This document shows positions 12,401 through 18,070 of a stretch of 31,535 nt of DNA, one piece after another. The position numbers and the translations under genes are program-made. How positions within the stretch are numbered: position 1 is the first letter of the stretch; every line of letters begins with the position of its first letter. Below the pieces are notes generated by a model, which was given only the letters and a program-made list of their open reading frames with translations, did no database searches and was not told the DNA's origin. This DNA is from Bacteroidales bacterium UBA5621 (lineage in GTDB: Bacteria; Bacteroidota; Bacteroidia; Bacteroidales; VadinHA17), in assembly GCA_002424525.1 (NCBI GenBank), contig DIKJ01000154.1, positions 1,354 to 32,888 of the forward strand. Direction: 5' to 3'.

Positions 12401-12489
12401 CCTTTAATCGTAGCTTGAGCAGACAATGAACCCGTAATAATACAAAATAAGCTAGCTATTGTCAGTATTTTGAGTAAAATCTTTTTCAT
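3424..12489 (-). CDS. Giant T9SS-secreted multidomain protein with FISUMP, beta-helix, metalloprotease and beta-propeller domains
   Basis: A 3021-residue secreted protein. Signal peptide 1-25; carboxypeptidase-regulatory-like fold about 27-95; three FISUMP (Fibrobacter succinogenes major paralogous) domains at about 115-308, 505-722 and 924-1136, with Fn3-like linkers between them. A right-handed beta-helix with many NxI/GNxI turns spans about 1145-1610. A matrixin-like zinc metalloprotease lies at about 1742-1915, with intact HEIGHVLGLLH (first His 1870) and a likely Met-turn at STMW. Then come a second carboxypeptidase-regulatory-like fold (about 1923-2010), three SbsA-type Ig domains (about 2048-2386), an IPT/TIG domain (about 2388-2470), YVTN-type beta-propeller repeats (about 2481-2797), a helical FIMAH-like segment (about 2810-2898) and a type A T9SS sorting domain (from NPSKD, about 2930-3021). 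It is therefore probably exported by the Sec and T9SS routes and attached to the cell surface. It lies 36 bases after the 185-aa gene. Substrate and processing are unknown. Confidence 0.9.
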   Translation of the reverse strand: MKKILLKILTIASLFCIITGSLSAQATIKGVVRVGNSTSTPTGITINIQGTSTFVSPDIYGRYTLTAEPGIPVTLVASLIGYDNLIKTITPVLTWIPGLSNYVDFWFEPPPETISDFDGNIYKTVTIGPQRWMAENLRATHFQDGAGIQYVANEVWTSEWTNPRTKYCYYNNNGDSYRFEYGALYNYYAVTDGNLCPTGWHVSTNTDWTTLASLLGGEGIAGAKLKEIGTSHWAPQNADATNETGFTALPGGSRDPFDAGFEGLGSIGFWWSNDLLIPYFRVIQYNSPELVGNNTTRTHGLSARCVKNMLSSLSTTPVSLVTTSSAQSGGNITYDGGAAITRRGLCWSTSPGPNITNDTTWDRGSSSTFTNIMRYLVPNTTYHVRAYATNSEGTAYGNTISFTTSPYPPLATSRVATAVASVTATLNGTVTANDANTTVTFEYGNDINYGASINATPNIVTGITNTAVCAVITGLTANTAYHFRIKAENSGGIAYGEDLTFTTPSRVSDYDGNNYNIVKIGDQLWFQENLKVTKYRNGDLIIYTDNWAVLGNSTDGAYCNYDNSSANGDMYGRLYNYYATVDNRNLCPTGWHVPTDNDWVVLENYLIANSYNYDGTTTENKIAKALAAASGWETSTVEGAVGNTDYPAYRNKSGFTGLPGGHIYADGIFRAFGTGAVWWSSTETDATHAIASSIWKDYAYELRSDEGNDFKSGGFSVRCLQGEGIVLPRVSTVVLSEIATTTVTSGGNITSDGGSPVTARGICWSTSQNPTVENNYMPEEAAGIGTYTSYINDLVPGTTYYVRGYATNSIGTAYGNELVFTTLLLPPVATSNEATGVSTAGAVLNGIVNANGLDTDVTFEYGLTTTYGSTIPATSVPVTGIITAPVIAYVTGLSENTTYHFRVIAENTVGRVVGRDLTFTTSFKVTDFDGNEYNTLKIGDRLWFQENLKVLHYSNGDAIPNVTDDTWKSTLSGAYRNYGDDESNALIYGRLYNYYTTIDSRSLCPTGWHVPTQGEWVNLENYLISNGYNFDGTSSGNKIAKALASTNIWESSTVEGAVGNFDYPAFRNKSGFSGLPAGLIYPVGPFQAFGSGSVWWSSTEKDATFSIAASIWKDYIDMFRSAGEFDYKNAGFSVRCIQNSSNQTIVLNTNDNGEGSLRNAIEYANATVGVKETITFNIPAVPYIIQPTTQLPAITDPVIIDGYTQPGAKPATESGPATILVEIVGNASDNTAGLILNAGNSTISGLSIKYFRVNMTIGGTGNNIVKGNYFTGMNGTRNNIYINSSDNEIGGRSPAARNVITVAEAGHGIEINNTNSHFVGRNRIVGNYIGIDPTGEQKRGNDFAGVSIVESPDNIIGGPSEGERNVISGNITGISISGVEATGNRIEGNYIGTNAGGTKGIGNDTGIYINAPGNFVGGSAPGAGNLISGNGGPGGGYTIRLNEKADGNVIQGNLIGTDRTGFNAIPNQLGDVIKITGGNNNQIGGLVQGARNIIAGNWENAIQIDGTATSAAEGNKIQGNYIGTDISGKTALGNSMNGIVFGNYANNNLVGGNEPGAGNIIAFNKSAGVAVGGTGNPGKGNAILTNSIHSNGGLGIDLGTTGITSNDSTAVLNENTGKYDIYFDWDDGPNNLQNFPVIASITYSRSEVEITGTLRSAPNTEYNLQFYANKLSDESGYGEGQVYLGSASVTTSSLGVTPFSETFTRSTSGEVFTATATDPSGNTSEFSKAIGGLESQILAENRFSFRVNELGVPNVLDDSDIDAVVESFAAWSDIETADIEFTDGGTTEEKYAGYDDMNLVTFVDDKYDIPWMVLAMAAKTWHVDESSNTTQIVDVDIIFNPYFVNHHTYNLGVEGGTYDGYFDIQSVTTHEIGHVLGLLHSGVFNSTMWFQIGEGTTVRELIQDDKSWASYRYPSTYYNTTFGSISGRITYGYDQQQPVAGALVLAINTATDDTIHAYSDAKGDYLVPGLFPGDYYIFIEPLDGDVRGRELWPGNISYYIGNNTIYLDYPGEFYNESDNALDSDDAVTSVSVTVGSITSGKDIITNQDKTPPTVELVKPTLASGALVNILSNFNIRFSELVDMETLNDGTCYLSTALNGTTEKVTGSFTRYQDYPTTILFDPNVDLKHNRLYTLHLTTGVKDLRGNGLENEYLLDFTTIPKDEIAPEINEVIPAANSTSVYISSTVKLIFSEPMKMSSVQEGFSLTWTEESTLKTVGGSFSWKDYNKMVTFTPSGYLLEGTVYTISVSGDVEDLSGNTMGIDKTFTFTTVNEAAPIILYVGPGNEDTDVTITTPVVVDFSEPINTSSVNASTFKLIPGINPEPDPNAVSITGTYEFFNENSTVVFRPLSDLTINQGYTIVLTKGIKDVSIPSSALEMDNVTTFTTAGIVSEPKIIYLEAANGVTGNIVTISGSGFEPDPVKNTVKFCGINAVVNKANLTSLEVQVPADVKSGSVYVVVNGKTSNSKHFDVLTELLDPSGNVIVNAPIGTKSTHGTAATPEGAYVYVTNPEEGTVSVVDMITLDVETIMIGEGRYPLRIDINPEGTKAYVTNYYSSDVSVIDLIPGADYNTVIKNISVGIGPFGITVTPDGKRVYVANYGSGNLSMIDTDPTSGGFDHAVANVSTGSNSRSVAVSPDAGLVVVTGDFGLIIINSDPDDKDKYNTAIANVSAGTKTREVAITPDAAFAIVSTDDGYLLLVALYPENGDYKDAVVANVSTGSNVSDIKVRGDCGYVYLTDTEGDQILVYKIAAGGTGNTNSSIPAGIGMTLIYVTAIPVGDTPEGLALEADRLYVIDGTLTKSGERRVTVIQLGLLSVSDGFSRVIEVIQGMINAGEIKSAIGNDLISKLKTAQKYLEAGKTKSALNSINMVVVKIKDLIKSRQIDEIKGNYILNMLYVIIADINDGTKSGEIDNYYFDPQKEDLELIPETKIGNIFPNPSKDAITIDYEIAENELNAGKTSINVYDLSGRLVRILVNSTLGPGRYSVSWDGNSENGTPAPRGIYFIRLESGNTEQVKQILLVR
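9085..9720 (-). repeat. Intragenic FISUMP-coding repeat, copy B
   Basis: This stretch encodes the third FISUMP domain of the giant protein and closely resembles 10325-10975 at the DNA level. Shared tracts include GGTTCTCCTGAAACCATAA and GGCACATGCCATCCTGTCGG. The likeness points to domain duplication within the gene. Edges are approximate because they were judged by eye. Confidence 0.7.
10325..10975 (-). repeat. Intragenic FISUMP-coding repeat, copy A
   Basis: This encodes the second FISUMP domain and is the partner of the repeat at 9085-9720. The first FISUMP domain (about 11565-12150) is more diverged, so the duplication that gave the second and third domains is the younger event. The edges are approximate. 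Confidence 0.7.
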
Positions 12490-12525
12490 GACTTCATGTA
12501 TTTAGTTGTTTCAAACATTTCAGGA

Positions 12526-13083
12526 TCAGTTTTTTGCATAGCCCTTTAGCTTTATAACGAAATCCTCCAGCTGCATTCTTTCAGCTTTTCTCACCTGACC
12601 CGGGACCTGATCTTCAGCTTCCTCCGTAATTATATTTGCCTGTACCATCCTTTTTCCTGTCTGACTGTCCTTCTCAATCTTCACCTTACCCTGGAAGCCG
12701 CCCGTCACAAGGTTTTTGCCTCTGGAGTTGGTCCGGATAAATGCTACTACTTCCTCACCCTCCGTAAATACCGGCATTTCCGATACTTCGTAGATAATAT
12801 CATCTACCCTTCCTCCCGGAACCGTGATTACTGCCTCTGAACCCAGGTTGCCTTTTATGTACTCCTCAGCAACAATTGTAACATAGGTGTAAATAACTCT
12901 CCTGTCTTCATTCCATTCAGATTTCAGCTTTGTACATTTTCCATATAGCACCGCAGTCGATTCTTTAGTCAGGTCTTTTGCTGACATTTTTATTACCTGA
13001 GCTTTGGTCTCTGTAATTGGAAAAAACAGAAAGCATATGAACAGCCACCAAGTCAGGGTAAAAATTCTTTTCAGGTTTTTCAT
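12526..13083 (-). CDS. Exported 185-aa protein of unknown function, partner of the metalloprotease gene
   Basis: The protein starts with a Sec signal peptide (hydrophobic stretch about 8-22, likely cleavage after TKA near residue 28). The mature part is one small domain: an S-A-K-D-L-T helix, then alternating strands including VLYGKCTKLKSEW, a TYVTIVAEEYIKGN strand and a VPGGRVDD turn, then FTEGEEVVAFI and a charged C-terminus. I do not recognise a named family with certainty. The pattern resembles small exported proteins that I recall being encoded next to matrixin-type metalloproteases, and here the next gene does carry a matrixin motif 36 bases downstream. A role as chaperone, inhibitor or accessory factor for that protease is a guess from position only. 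No catalytic motif is visible. Confidence 0.75.
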   Translation of the reverse strand: MKNLKRIFTLTWWLFICFLFFPITETKAQVIKMSAKDLTKESTAVLYGKCTKLKSEWNEDRRVIYTYVTIVAEEYIKGNLGSEAVITVPGGRVDDIIYEVSEMPVFTEGEEVVAFIRTNSRGKNLVTGGFQGKVKIEKDSQTGKRMVQANIITEEAEDQVPGQVRKAERMQLEDFVIKLKGYAKN

Positions 13084-13356
13084 ATTTTTTAGTATTTAGT
13101 ATATATTATCCAAATTGACATAGATTTCCTTTCAAATATCAGAGTAAGTTAAATCGAAATTCAGGGCAGTACATATCACTTATGTTTCAAATAGTATTAA
13201 AATTCTATCAATCATGTAAATTATTTATCAAATCCTGGTAATTATGGAAATGTGAGAATTTCGGAGGGTTGATTAAGAATTTTGTTTTACCTAGAAGGAA
13301 CAAAGGTCAGCACAAAGGTCACATACCCTAAACGATAAACACAAAACTAGGGGATG
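13084..13356. other. Intergenic region before the 185-aa gene, with a 12-bp-period direct repeat
   Basis: These 273 AT-rich bases separate the CHAT gene from the 185-aa gene. ACAAAGGTCA occurs at 13300-13309 and again at 13312-13321, a 12-bp period. CAAAACTA at 13342-13349 reads as the -7 box TAGTTTTG on the minus strand, but no -33 TTG lies about 20 bases upstream of it. An internal promoter for the last two genes is therefore possible but weak. No RNA gene or short ORF with good features was seen. Confidence 0.45.
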
Positions 13357-16230
13357 TTATCTCCAGTCTCCTATCAGAACGAATGGAGCCCAGTAAAAAG
13401 GATGGGAATAATTGGGATTAGTTATCAAAGAGAGTTGTGCTTTTCTCAAAGCATCGGTCTTATATAGTTTATTTTTGATCAGATATTTATAAAACTCTCC
13501 CATAAGCGTTGCAGTGGAGATATCCGATACACTCCATAAACTTACCAGAATGGAAGGAGCCCCGGCATACATAAAGGCACGCGTAAGACCAACCATGCCT
13601 TCACCTCGTATCAATTTTCCCAGACCGGTCTGACAGGCTGATAATACAACCAGTTCAGAATTAAGCTTCAGATTAAATATCTCCGATGCCCGAAGATATC
13701 CGTCTTCTTCACTGTTTACATCATGAGTAAGTACAAGGCTGCTGAAATCGGGTTTTATTTCATCAATAAAGCCATGGGTGGCAAAATGCAAATAATCAAA
13801 TCTGTTGAACTCACGCTCCTTTTTCACATTTTCCTCTGTTGCGTCACTTCTTATATAGATTTCAGCATCTCCATTCCTGAAGAATGATGCAATATTTTCG
13901 ACTTCTTTTCCACTATATTGGAGCCTTTCATAGCTTTTTGTAATTTCATAAGCTGTGTCCTTTTCCCCTCCATAAACCGGATCACCAAAAGCAATAAGTT
14001 TCTTATTGCCTGACCCCGATTCCCTCGAACCTGTCTGTTCTGACAGGAGACTCCTTAACACACTTGCTGACTGCACATAGCTTATTGGAAATTTCTTCAC
14101 CAGGAAAGGCATGTCATAATAGGGTATCTCCTGTTTTATTCCTTTGGTACCGGTTAATAATACTTCGAAGGGCAGATAATTTAATACTCCGTCCGGAATA
14201 ATAACAAGCCTGCTCTTTGGTGAAAGATATGGTTCCGCTGGTTTAATCAATTGCTCATAGAGAGAGCTAGCAGTTCTTGTGAAAAATTCCCTGTTGCTCA
14301 ATTCAGGATCAAGAAGGGCAAATCTGATAGTTTCGATCTGTTCCTGAAGGATTTTTCGACCAGGAACCAGAAATAGTTGATGATCTTTTTTCGTTATGAC
14401 CCATAGACAAGAGCTGCTGTCGCCCACGAAATATTCCAGAAATACTGTATTTTTGTCAGGACATAAGTCTTTTGTCTCCTGAAGTGAAACAGGTAGCGAA
14501 TACTTAAAGACATCAGATCTTTGATCATCACCTGATTCAGTATTGGCTAAAGATCCAGCCAGAAGATCCAGGAATGCCCGTGCTTTGCTGCGTTCAGCGT
14601 ACTGGAAAGCCAGTACATCATAATCCTTATTAGGATCTTTTATATGAAGGTTCGCCAGTAAATCGATAACATCTTCAAACACAAAGCGCTCCTGAGCCAT
14701 AAAACTTGTTTTCCACTCTTCACTTCTCAAAGTATTCCTTATCCCATCAAGCATTAAAAGGGCAGAATCATTTAATTGTACAGCTTTGCCAATATCTCCC
14801 TTTTGTTCATAGTACTCTCCCATTCCGGCAATAATTCTCCAGATCAAATCAGGGTTATTCAACGTAGTGGCAATGTCAAGTGCATTGCTGTAATTGGCTT
14901 TTGCGTCATCCAGCTTTCCAAGAAGATTCTGATCATTTGCCAGATTTAAAAGGCATCGGACTTCATCATCTTTTACCTCTGTCTGGCGGCTGATTTGAAG
15001 AGCTTTTATATGATATTCCTCTGCTCTGGCATAATCGTTCAATTTAAAATAAATAGTGCCGATATTGCTTAGTATGGGAAGAATCTCATTAACCTCTTCC
15101 TGTTTTTCATATAATGCAAGTGCATTATTATAGTACTCAAGCGATTTCTCAGTTCTTCCTGCATTCTGCAGAACAATTCCAAAATGATTATATACACCAG
15201 CCAGCTCCCACATATCATTTTCTTCCTTCATAATATCTGCAGCTTCATTAAGTTTCTCCAGGCTACCGGGGAGATCTCCCATATTTGCATATACATACCC
15301 CATCTGATTAAGAACAACTCCTGTTCTTACCTTGCTATATAAATTCCTGTTTATCAGTAAAGCTTTTTCGAGCTTTTCCAATGCTTCAGGATAATTCCCT
15401 GCACTATTTAGCTCATTCCCTGCTTTTAAATGTGCTTCGGCTTTGTTGGATAAGGTCCGGTTTAAATTAACCTGATCGGCGATCTCTGTTCTTATTAATA
15501 CAGCTCTGTCAAAATAACTAATTGCCTGCTGATAATCTTTAGAGAAGGTAGAATATAACAATCCAAGACTATTCAGAGTGTTTCCAATTAACTGTCTGTC
15601 ATCAACCTTCTCCCTTTTATCCAGTGCTTCCTTATAGTAAGAGAGGGAAGCCTGATTATCCTTATCCCAGTAGATTTGTCCCAGTCCGCCCAGCACTTCA
15701 GCTTCCCCTCTCTCGTCTGTTATTTTCCTGAAGGTATTTAATGCCTGCAGATAGCATTCAATAGCTTTTTCAGGTTCACTATCCCTAAGTCTCAATCCAA
15801 GACCGTAAAGACTATCAGCCACTAATTTCAGCCTCTTTTGCTCTTTTGACCATATTATCATATAACTAACTCCGATCGAAAGGCTTTTTTCACCAAAGAT
15901 GGTCTCAAAAATGTCAGCAGTTCTTTCTGCTATTGAAAGCACCTGCTTCGATTCCGCGTTTTTTCCCTTCAACTCCATTATTATACATTCAGCTATAAGA
16001 GCATTCACAAAAGGCTTAACAAGAAGCCTGTGGTCTTTGATCAATGATTCTGATAATTCCTGATTATCTGCCACAACAGCTTTCATTAGTTCGGAAGTGA
16101 ACTCGTCGCGTGTAAGTTGCTGCTGAACATCCCGAGGAGAAACAGACTTCCCTGACAGTAAAATAAAGAGAAGTACCAATGCAATACACAGTATTCTGCA
16201 GGCTCTTTTTAGTTTGTTGATTAATGCCAT
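13357..16230 (-). CDS. TPR-CHAT caspase-like protease, membrane anchored or exported
   Basis: A 957-residue protein. A hydrophobic N-terminal segment (about 11-28) acts as a signal or signal anchor and implies an envelope location. Residues about 150-480 form a long array of TPR repeats of the 40-residue kind, for example EALEKLEKAL and SLEYYNNALALYEK. The C-terminal part (about 640-955) is a CHAT domain, a caspase-like cysteine peptidase fold. Its catalytic dyad is visible as HFATHGF (His819) and SACQTG (Cys866), followed by the conserved GEGMVGLTRAFMYAGA and SLWSV segments, so the domain looks catalytically intact. TPR-CHAT proteins are known as partners in several bacterial signalling and defence settings; the target here is unknown. 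It starts 63 bases after the FecR gene and probably shares its promoter. No strong Shine-Dalgarno is seen. Confidence 0.9.
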   Translation of the reverse strand: MALINKLKRACRILCIALVLLFILLSGKSVSPRDVQQQLTRDEFTSELMKAVVADNQELSESLIKDHRLLVKPFVNALIAECIIMELKGKNAESKQVLSIAERTADIFETIFGEKSLSIGVSYMIIWSKEQKRLKLVADSLYGLGLRLRDSEPEKAIECYLQALNTFRKITDERGEAEVLGGLGQIYWDKDNQASLSYYKEALDKREKVDDRQLIGNTLNSLGLLYSTFSKDYQQAISYFDRAVLIRTEIADQVNLNRTLSNKAEAHLKAGNELNSAGNYPEALEKLEKALLINRNLYSKVRTGVVLNQMGYVYANMGDLPGSLEKLNEAADIMKEENDMWELAGVYNHFGIVLQNAGRTEKSLEYYNNALALYEKQEEVNEILPILSNIGTIYFKLNDYARAEEYHIKALQISRQTEVKDDEVRCLLNLANDQNLLGKLDDAKANYSNALDIATTLNNPDLIWRIIAGMGEYYEQKGDIGKAVQLNDSALLMLDGIRNTLRSEEWKTSFMAQERFVFEDVIDLLANLHIKDPNKDYDVLAFQYAERSKARAFLDLLAGSLANTESGDDQRSDVFKYSLPVSLQETKDLCPDKNTVFLEYFVGDSSSCLWVITKKDHQLFLVPGRKILQEQIETIRFALLDPELSNREFFTRTASSLYEQLIKPAEPYLSPKSRLVIIPDGVLNYLPFEVLLTGTKGIKQEIPYYDMPFLVKKFPISYVQSASVLRSLLSEQTGSRESGSGNKKLIAFGDPVYGGEKDTAYEITKSYERLQYSGKEVENIASFFRNGDAEIYIRSDATEENVKKEREFNRFDYLHFATHGFIDEIKPDFSSLVLTHDVNSEEDGYLRASEIFNLKLNSELVVLSACQTGLGKLIRGEGMVGLTRAFMYAGAPSILVSLWSVSDISTATLMGEFYKYLIKNKLYKTDALRKAQLSLITNPNYSHPFYWAPFVLIGDWR

Positions 16231-16293
16231 GACAGTTGATTTAAATGATGACGCAGGAGGAAAAGCAAGGTTAAACCGGATTATTTCAAAGAT

Positions 16294-17283
16294 TTATTCA
16301 TTCTTATTCTTTGCCAGGCTCAGTGCCTTTTGAAGCTCCTCAATAGCTTTGTCTTTATTGCCAACATCCGAGTAAAGGGACCCCAGAATTTCATGAGGTA
16401 AGGGTGCATCAACATTTACTTCCGCGATAATCTGAAATTCATTGATTGCATCCTGTAGCAATCCCTGGTTTATATAAAATGCGCCGAGCACGGAGTGGAG
16501 ACTGCTGCTTTCCTGTTCCTCCCTGAATGTATTCCTGATCATGGTTTCCTGTTCCGCGACTTCTCTTGATTTTTCAGAAGAGAGAACAGAAAATCTCTGG
16601 TTGGGTGATTTATGAGTGTTAATAAGATCTTCTCCTTCCACATTCCAGAAATATGTTTCTCCAAACTCCAGTTCTTTTTCATTTTCCGGATATGCAAGGG
16701 ACCTGCCGTTAACTTTCCTGCTCCAGACTAAACCTCTGCTGTTGTAGAGATTTACGACATAATTGTCAAACTCTTTTCTGGGAACCCACGAAAATCCGGG
16801 AGAACTGGTTTTGATAAGGGTATTACAGGGAGATGCCAGTTCTATAATTTTCTCAGCGTCAGCCGATCGTAAACCGGCCAGTATGCCTTCATCCTTTCTG
16901 CTGTCCCTTTTTGAGGTAAGAGCCGAGAGATCCAGCATTGACGCAGACGAGACTTTTCTAATGCTTGCGCCTGATTGGGTCGCAGAGACGGTTTTGCCTG
17001 AGACCGTCATAGCACTGTTCTCATCAAGCGTAACCAGACTGCTGTTTGCAAAGAGAAGAGAAGCCGCTGACCTGGCAGAGGTTTTCACCTGATCGCCCTG
17101 AAAGAGCTGAGTCCCCCAGGAAGCTTTGACAAATTCTGATCTGCCGGTCTGCTTTACCTGTACATCACCGCTGATACTGGTAATCACAGCCAGACATGAA
17201 GATCCCTGCTGTGCAACTGATACTTTAGTGCTGAAAATTAAGAATACCAGGACCAACCGAAAAAGAACTTTCGAGGTCTGCAT
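16294..17283 (-). CDS. Exported FecR-domain protein with C-terminal TPR
   Basis: A 329-residue protein with a Sec signal peptide (cleavage likely after VSVA, near residue 24). It is followed by a FecR-type domain at about 33-110, recognisable from GDVQVKQTG, a GTQLFQGDQVKTSARSAASL segment and the strand LVTLDENSAM. The middle region (about 150-235) has an Ig/Fn3-like feel. The last 75 residues form TPR-like helices (SVLGAFYINQGLLQDAINEF and EILGSLYSDVGNKDKAIEEL). FecR domains in exported proteins usually bind other proteins or polysaccharide and are not catalytic. This one lacks the transmembrane anti-sigma layout, and no sigma factor gene is adjacent, so iron-type signalling is unlikely. It is first in the block with the CHAT gene and follows a strong promoter. 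Confidence 0.85.
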   Translation of the reverse strand: MQTSKVLFRLVLVFLIFSTKVSVAQQGSSCLAVITSISGDVQVKQTGRSEFVKASWGTQLFQGDQVKTSARSAASLLFANSSLVTLDENSAMTVSGKTVSATQSGASIRKVSSASMLDLSALTSKRDSRKDEGILAGLRSADAEKIIELASPCNTLIKTSSPGFSWVPRKEFDNYVVNLYNSRGLVWSRKVNGRSLAYPENEKELEFGETYFWNVEGEDLINTHKSPNQRFSVLSSEKSREVAEQETMIRNTFREEQESSSLHSVLGAFYINQGLLQDAINEFQIIAEVNVDAPLPHEILGSLYSDVGNKDKAIEELQKALSLAKNKNE

Positions 17284-17380
17284 GATTCAATCCTCCGAAT
17301 GGATTTATAAAACATTCATATTCAATATTCTGGAAAAGAACGGATCGCGGATCGTTTGATCCCTGAAGCATTTCGTTATA

Positions 17381-17411
17381 CAAAGATATGCTACCTGCAG
17401 GCAAAAGTCAA
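17381..17411 (-). promoter_or_regulatory. Bacteroidota-type promoter for the FecR-CHAT block
   Basis: Read on the minus strand, TTG (17411-17409) is followed by 20 bases and then TATCTTTG (17388-17381). This is a full match to TAnnTTTG with the expected spacing to the -33 TTG. Transcription would begin near 17374, leaving a leader of about 90 bases before the FecR start codon at 17283. Confidence 0.7.
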
Positions 17412-17537
17412 GTTTTTTTTCGCTACCGGTCTGAGGGTAAACTGTTAAAAATCCTTTAAAATATTAATTTATTGAAAATAAATGAAATATCCCGATAAAT
17501 AATCGTATCTTGCGAAATATTTAATTAAACAAAGATT

Positions 17538-17729
17538 ATGAGTAATGGAACAGTAAAATTCTTTAATGAGTCGAAAGGATTCGGATTCATCAAGGAAGAA
17601 AATTCGGACAAGGAGTATTTTGTGCATTCAACCGGTTTAATAGACCGGATCAACGAGAATGACCAGGTAACCTTCGACGTTGAAATGGGAAAAAAAGGAT
17701 TAAATGCAGTAAATGTTAAGCTTTCTTAG
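17538..17729 (+). CDS. Cold shock domain protein
   Basis: A 63-residue single cold shock domain, slightly shorter than the E. coli CspA family (about 70). Both nucleic-acid binding motifs are intact: RNP1 KGFGFI at residues 13-18 and RNP2 YFVHST at 27-32. Such proteins bind single-stranded RNA or DNA, act as RNA chaperones and work in the cytoplasm. The start ATG 17538 follows an A-rich leader with no clear Shine-Dalgarno. A strong intrinsic terminator ends the transcript 30 bases after the stop, so it is probably monocistronic. The upstream 254 bases are shared with the divergent FecR promoter. Cold regulation cannot be read from the sequence, since many family members are constitutive. Confidence 0.95.
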   Translation: MSNGTVKFFNESKGFGFIKEENSDKEYFVHSTGLIDRINENDQVTFDVEMGKKGLNAVNVKLS

Positions 17730-17758
17730 TTTATCTATTATAGACATTTAAAATTTTG

Positions 17759-17787
17759 AGTCCCGCCCAAGGTGGGACTTTTTTTTT
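17759..17787 (+). terminator. Rho-independent terminator of the cold shock gene
   Basis: A nine-base-pair stem (AGTCCCGCC with GGTGGGACT, one G-T pair) closes a CAA loop and runs directly into nine T residues at 17779-17787. It lies 30 bases after the cold shock stop codon. This is the clearest intrinsic terminator in the window. Confidence 0.9.
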
Positions 17788-17839
17788 GACACACAACAAT
17801 TTACAAAAACCAACACTATTGAACGAAAGGAACAATTCA

Positions 17840-17998
17840 GTGTACGACAAGAAACAGGTAGTCCATAAATCACCTGACCTGAACAAGCTTCAGGTAGTTG
17901 TTATTGACCACAGAACAAAGCTTTATATAGCGATGGATGCTGATCCCGAGGAGGCCAGAAATCGCTATTATTCACGGAACAATACAAGACGCACCTGA
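17840..17998 (+). CDS. Small 52-aa protein of unknown function
   Basis: The frame is open further upstream, but that part runs through the terminator, so I place the start at GTG 17840, which follows the purine-rich AAAGGA. The protein begins VYDKKQVVHKSPDL, has a central hydrophobic strand QVVVIDHRTKLYIAM, and ends with ADPEEARNRYYSR and a basic tail. It has no signal peptide, cysteines or membrane segment and is probably cytoplasmic. The alternation of strand and acidic helix looks like a real protein. I recall similar short unnamed proteins in Bacteroidota genomes but cannot name a family. It sits between the cold shock gene and the sulfatase maturase, same strand as both, but behind a terminator, so it needs its own promoter. 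Confidence 0.55.
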   Translation: MYDKKQVVHKSPDLNKLQVVVIDHRTKLYIAMDADPEEARNRYYSRNNTRRT

Positions 17999-18047
17999 TT
18001 ATTCAGAGAGATCAGGTTTGAGATTCCGTTAGTCTGCATGATTATGC

Positions 18048-18055
18048 TATTTTTG
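18048..18055 (+). promoter_or_regulatory. Possible -7 element upstream of the sulfatase maturase
   Basis: TATTTTTG matches the Bacteroidota -7 consensus TAnnTTTG exactly and lies 15 bases before ATG 18071. The nearest TTTG (18017-18020) is 27 bases away instead of about 20, and the implied leader is very short. Support is therefore weak. Confidence 0.35.
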
Positions 18056-18070
18056 CAGGATAGTTAAGTT

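Noticed and set aside
13357..16230. TPR-CHAT protein as part of a type III-E CRISPR (Craspase-like) system
   Set aside because: No Cas7-11-like gene, Cas1 or repeat-spacer array is in the window, and this protein has an N-terminal export signal or anchor.
16294..17283. FecR protein as an anti-sigma factor of a TonB/iron system
   Set aside because: It has a cleavable signal peptide and no transmembrane anti-sigma part, and no ECF sigma or TonB receptor gene is adjacent.
17472..17512. Promoter for the cold shock gene (TTG ... TATCTTG)
   Set aside because: The -7 box lacks one T and the spacing is 31 bases instead of about 20.
17756..17839. Longer start for the small protein
   Set aside because: It would begin before and run through the terminator stem and T-run of the cold shock gene.
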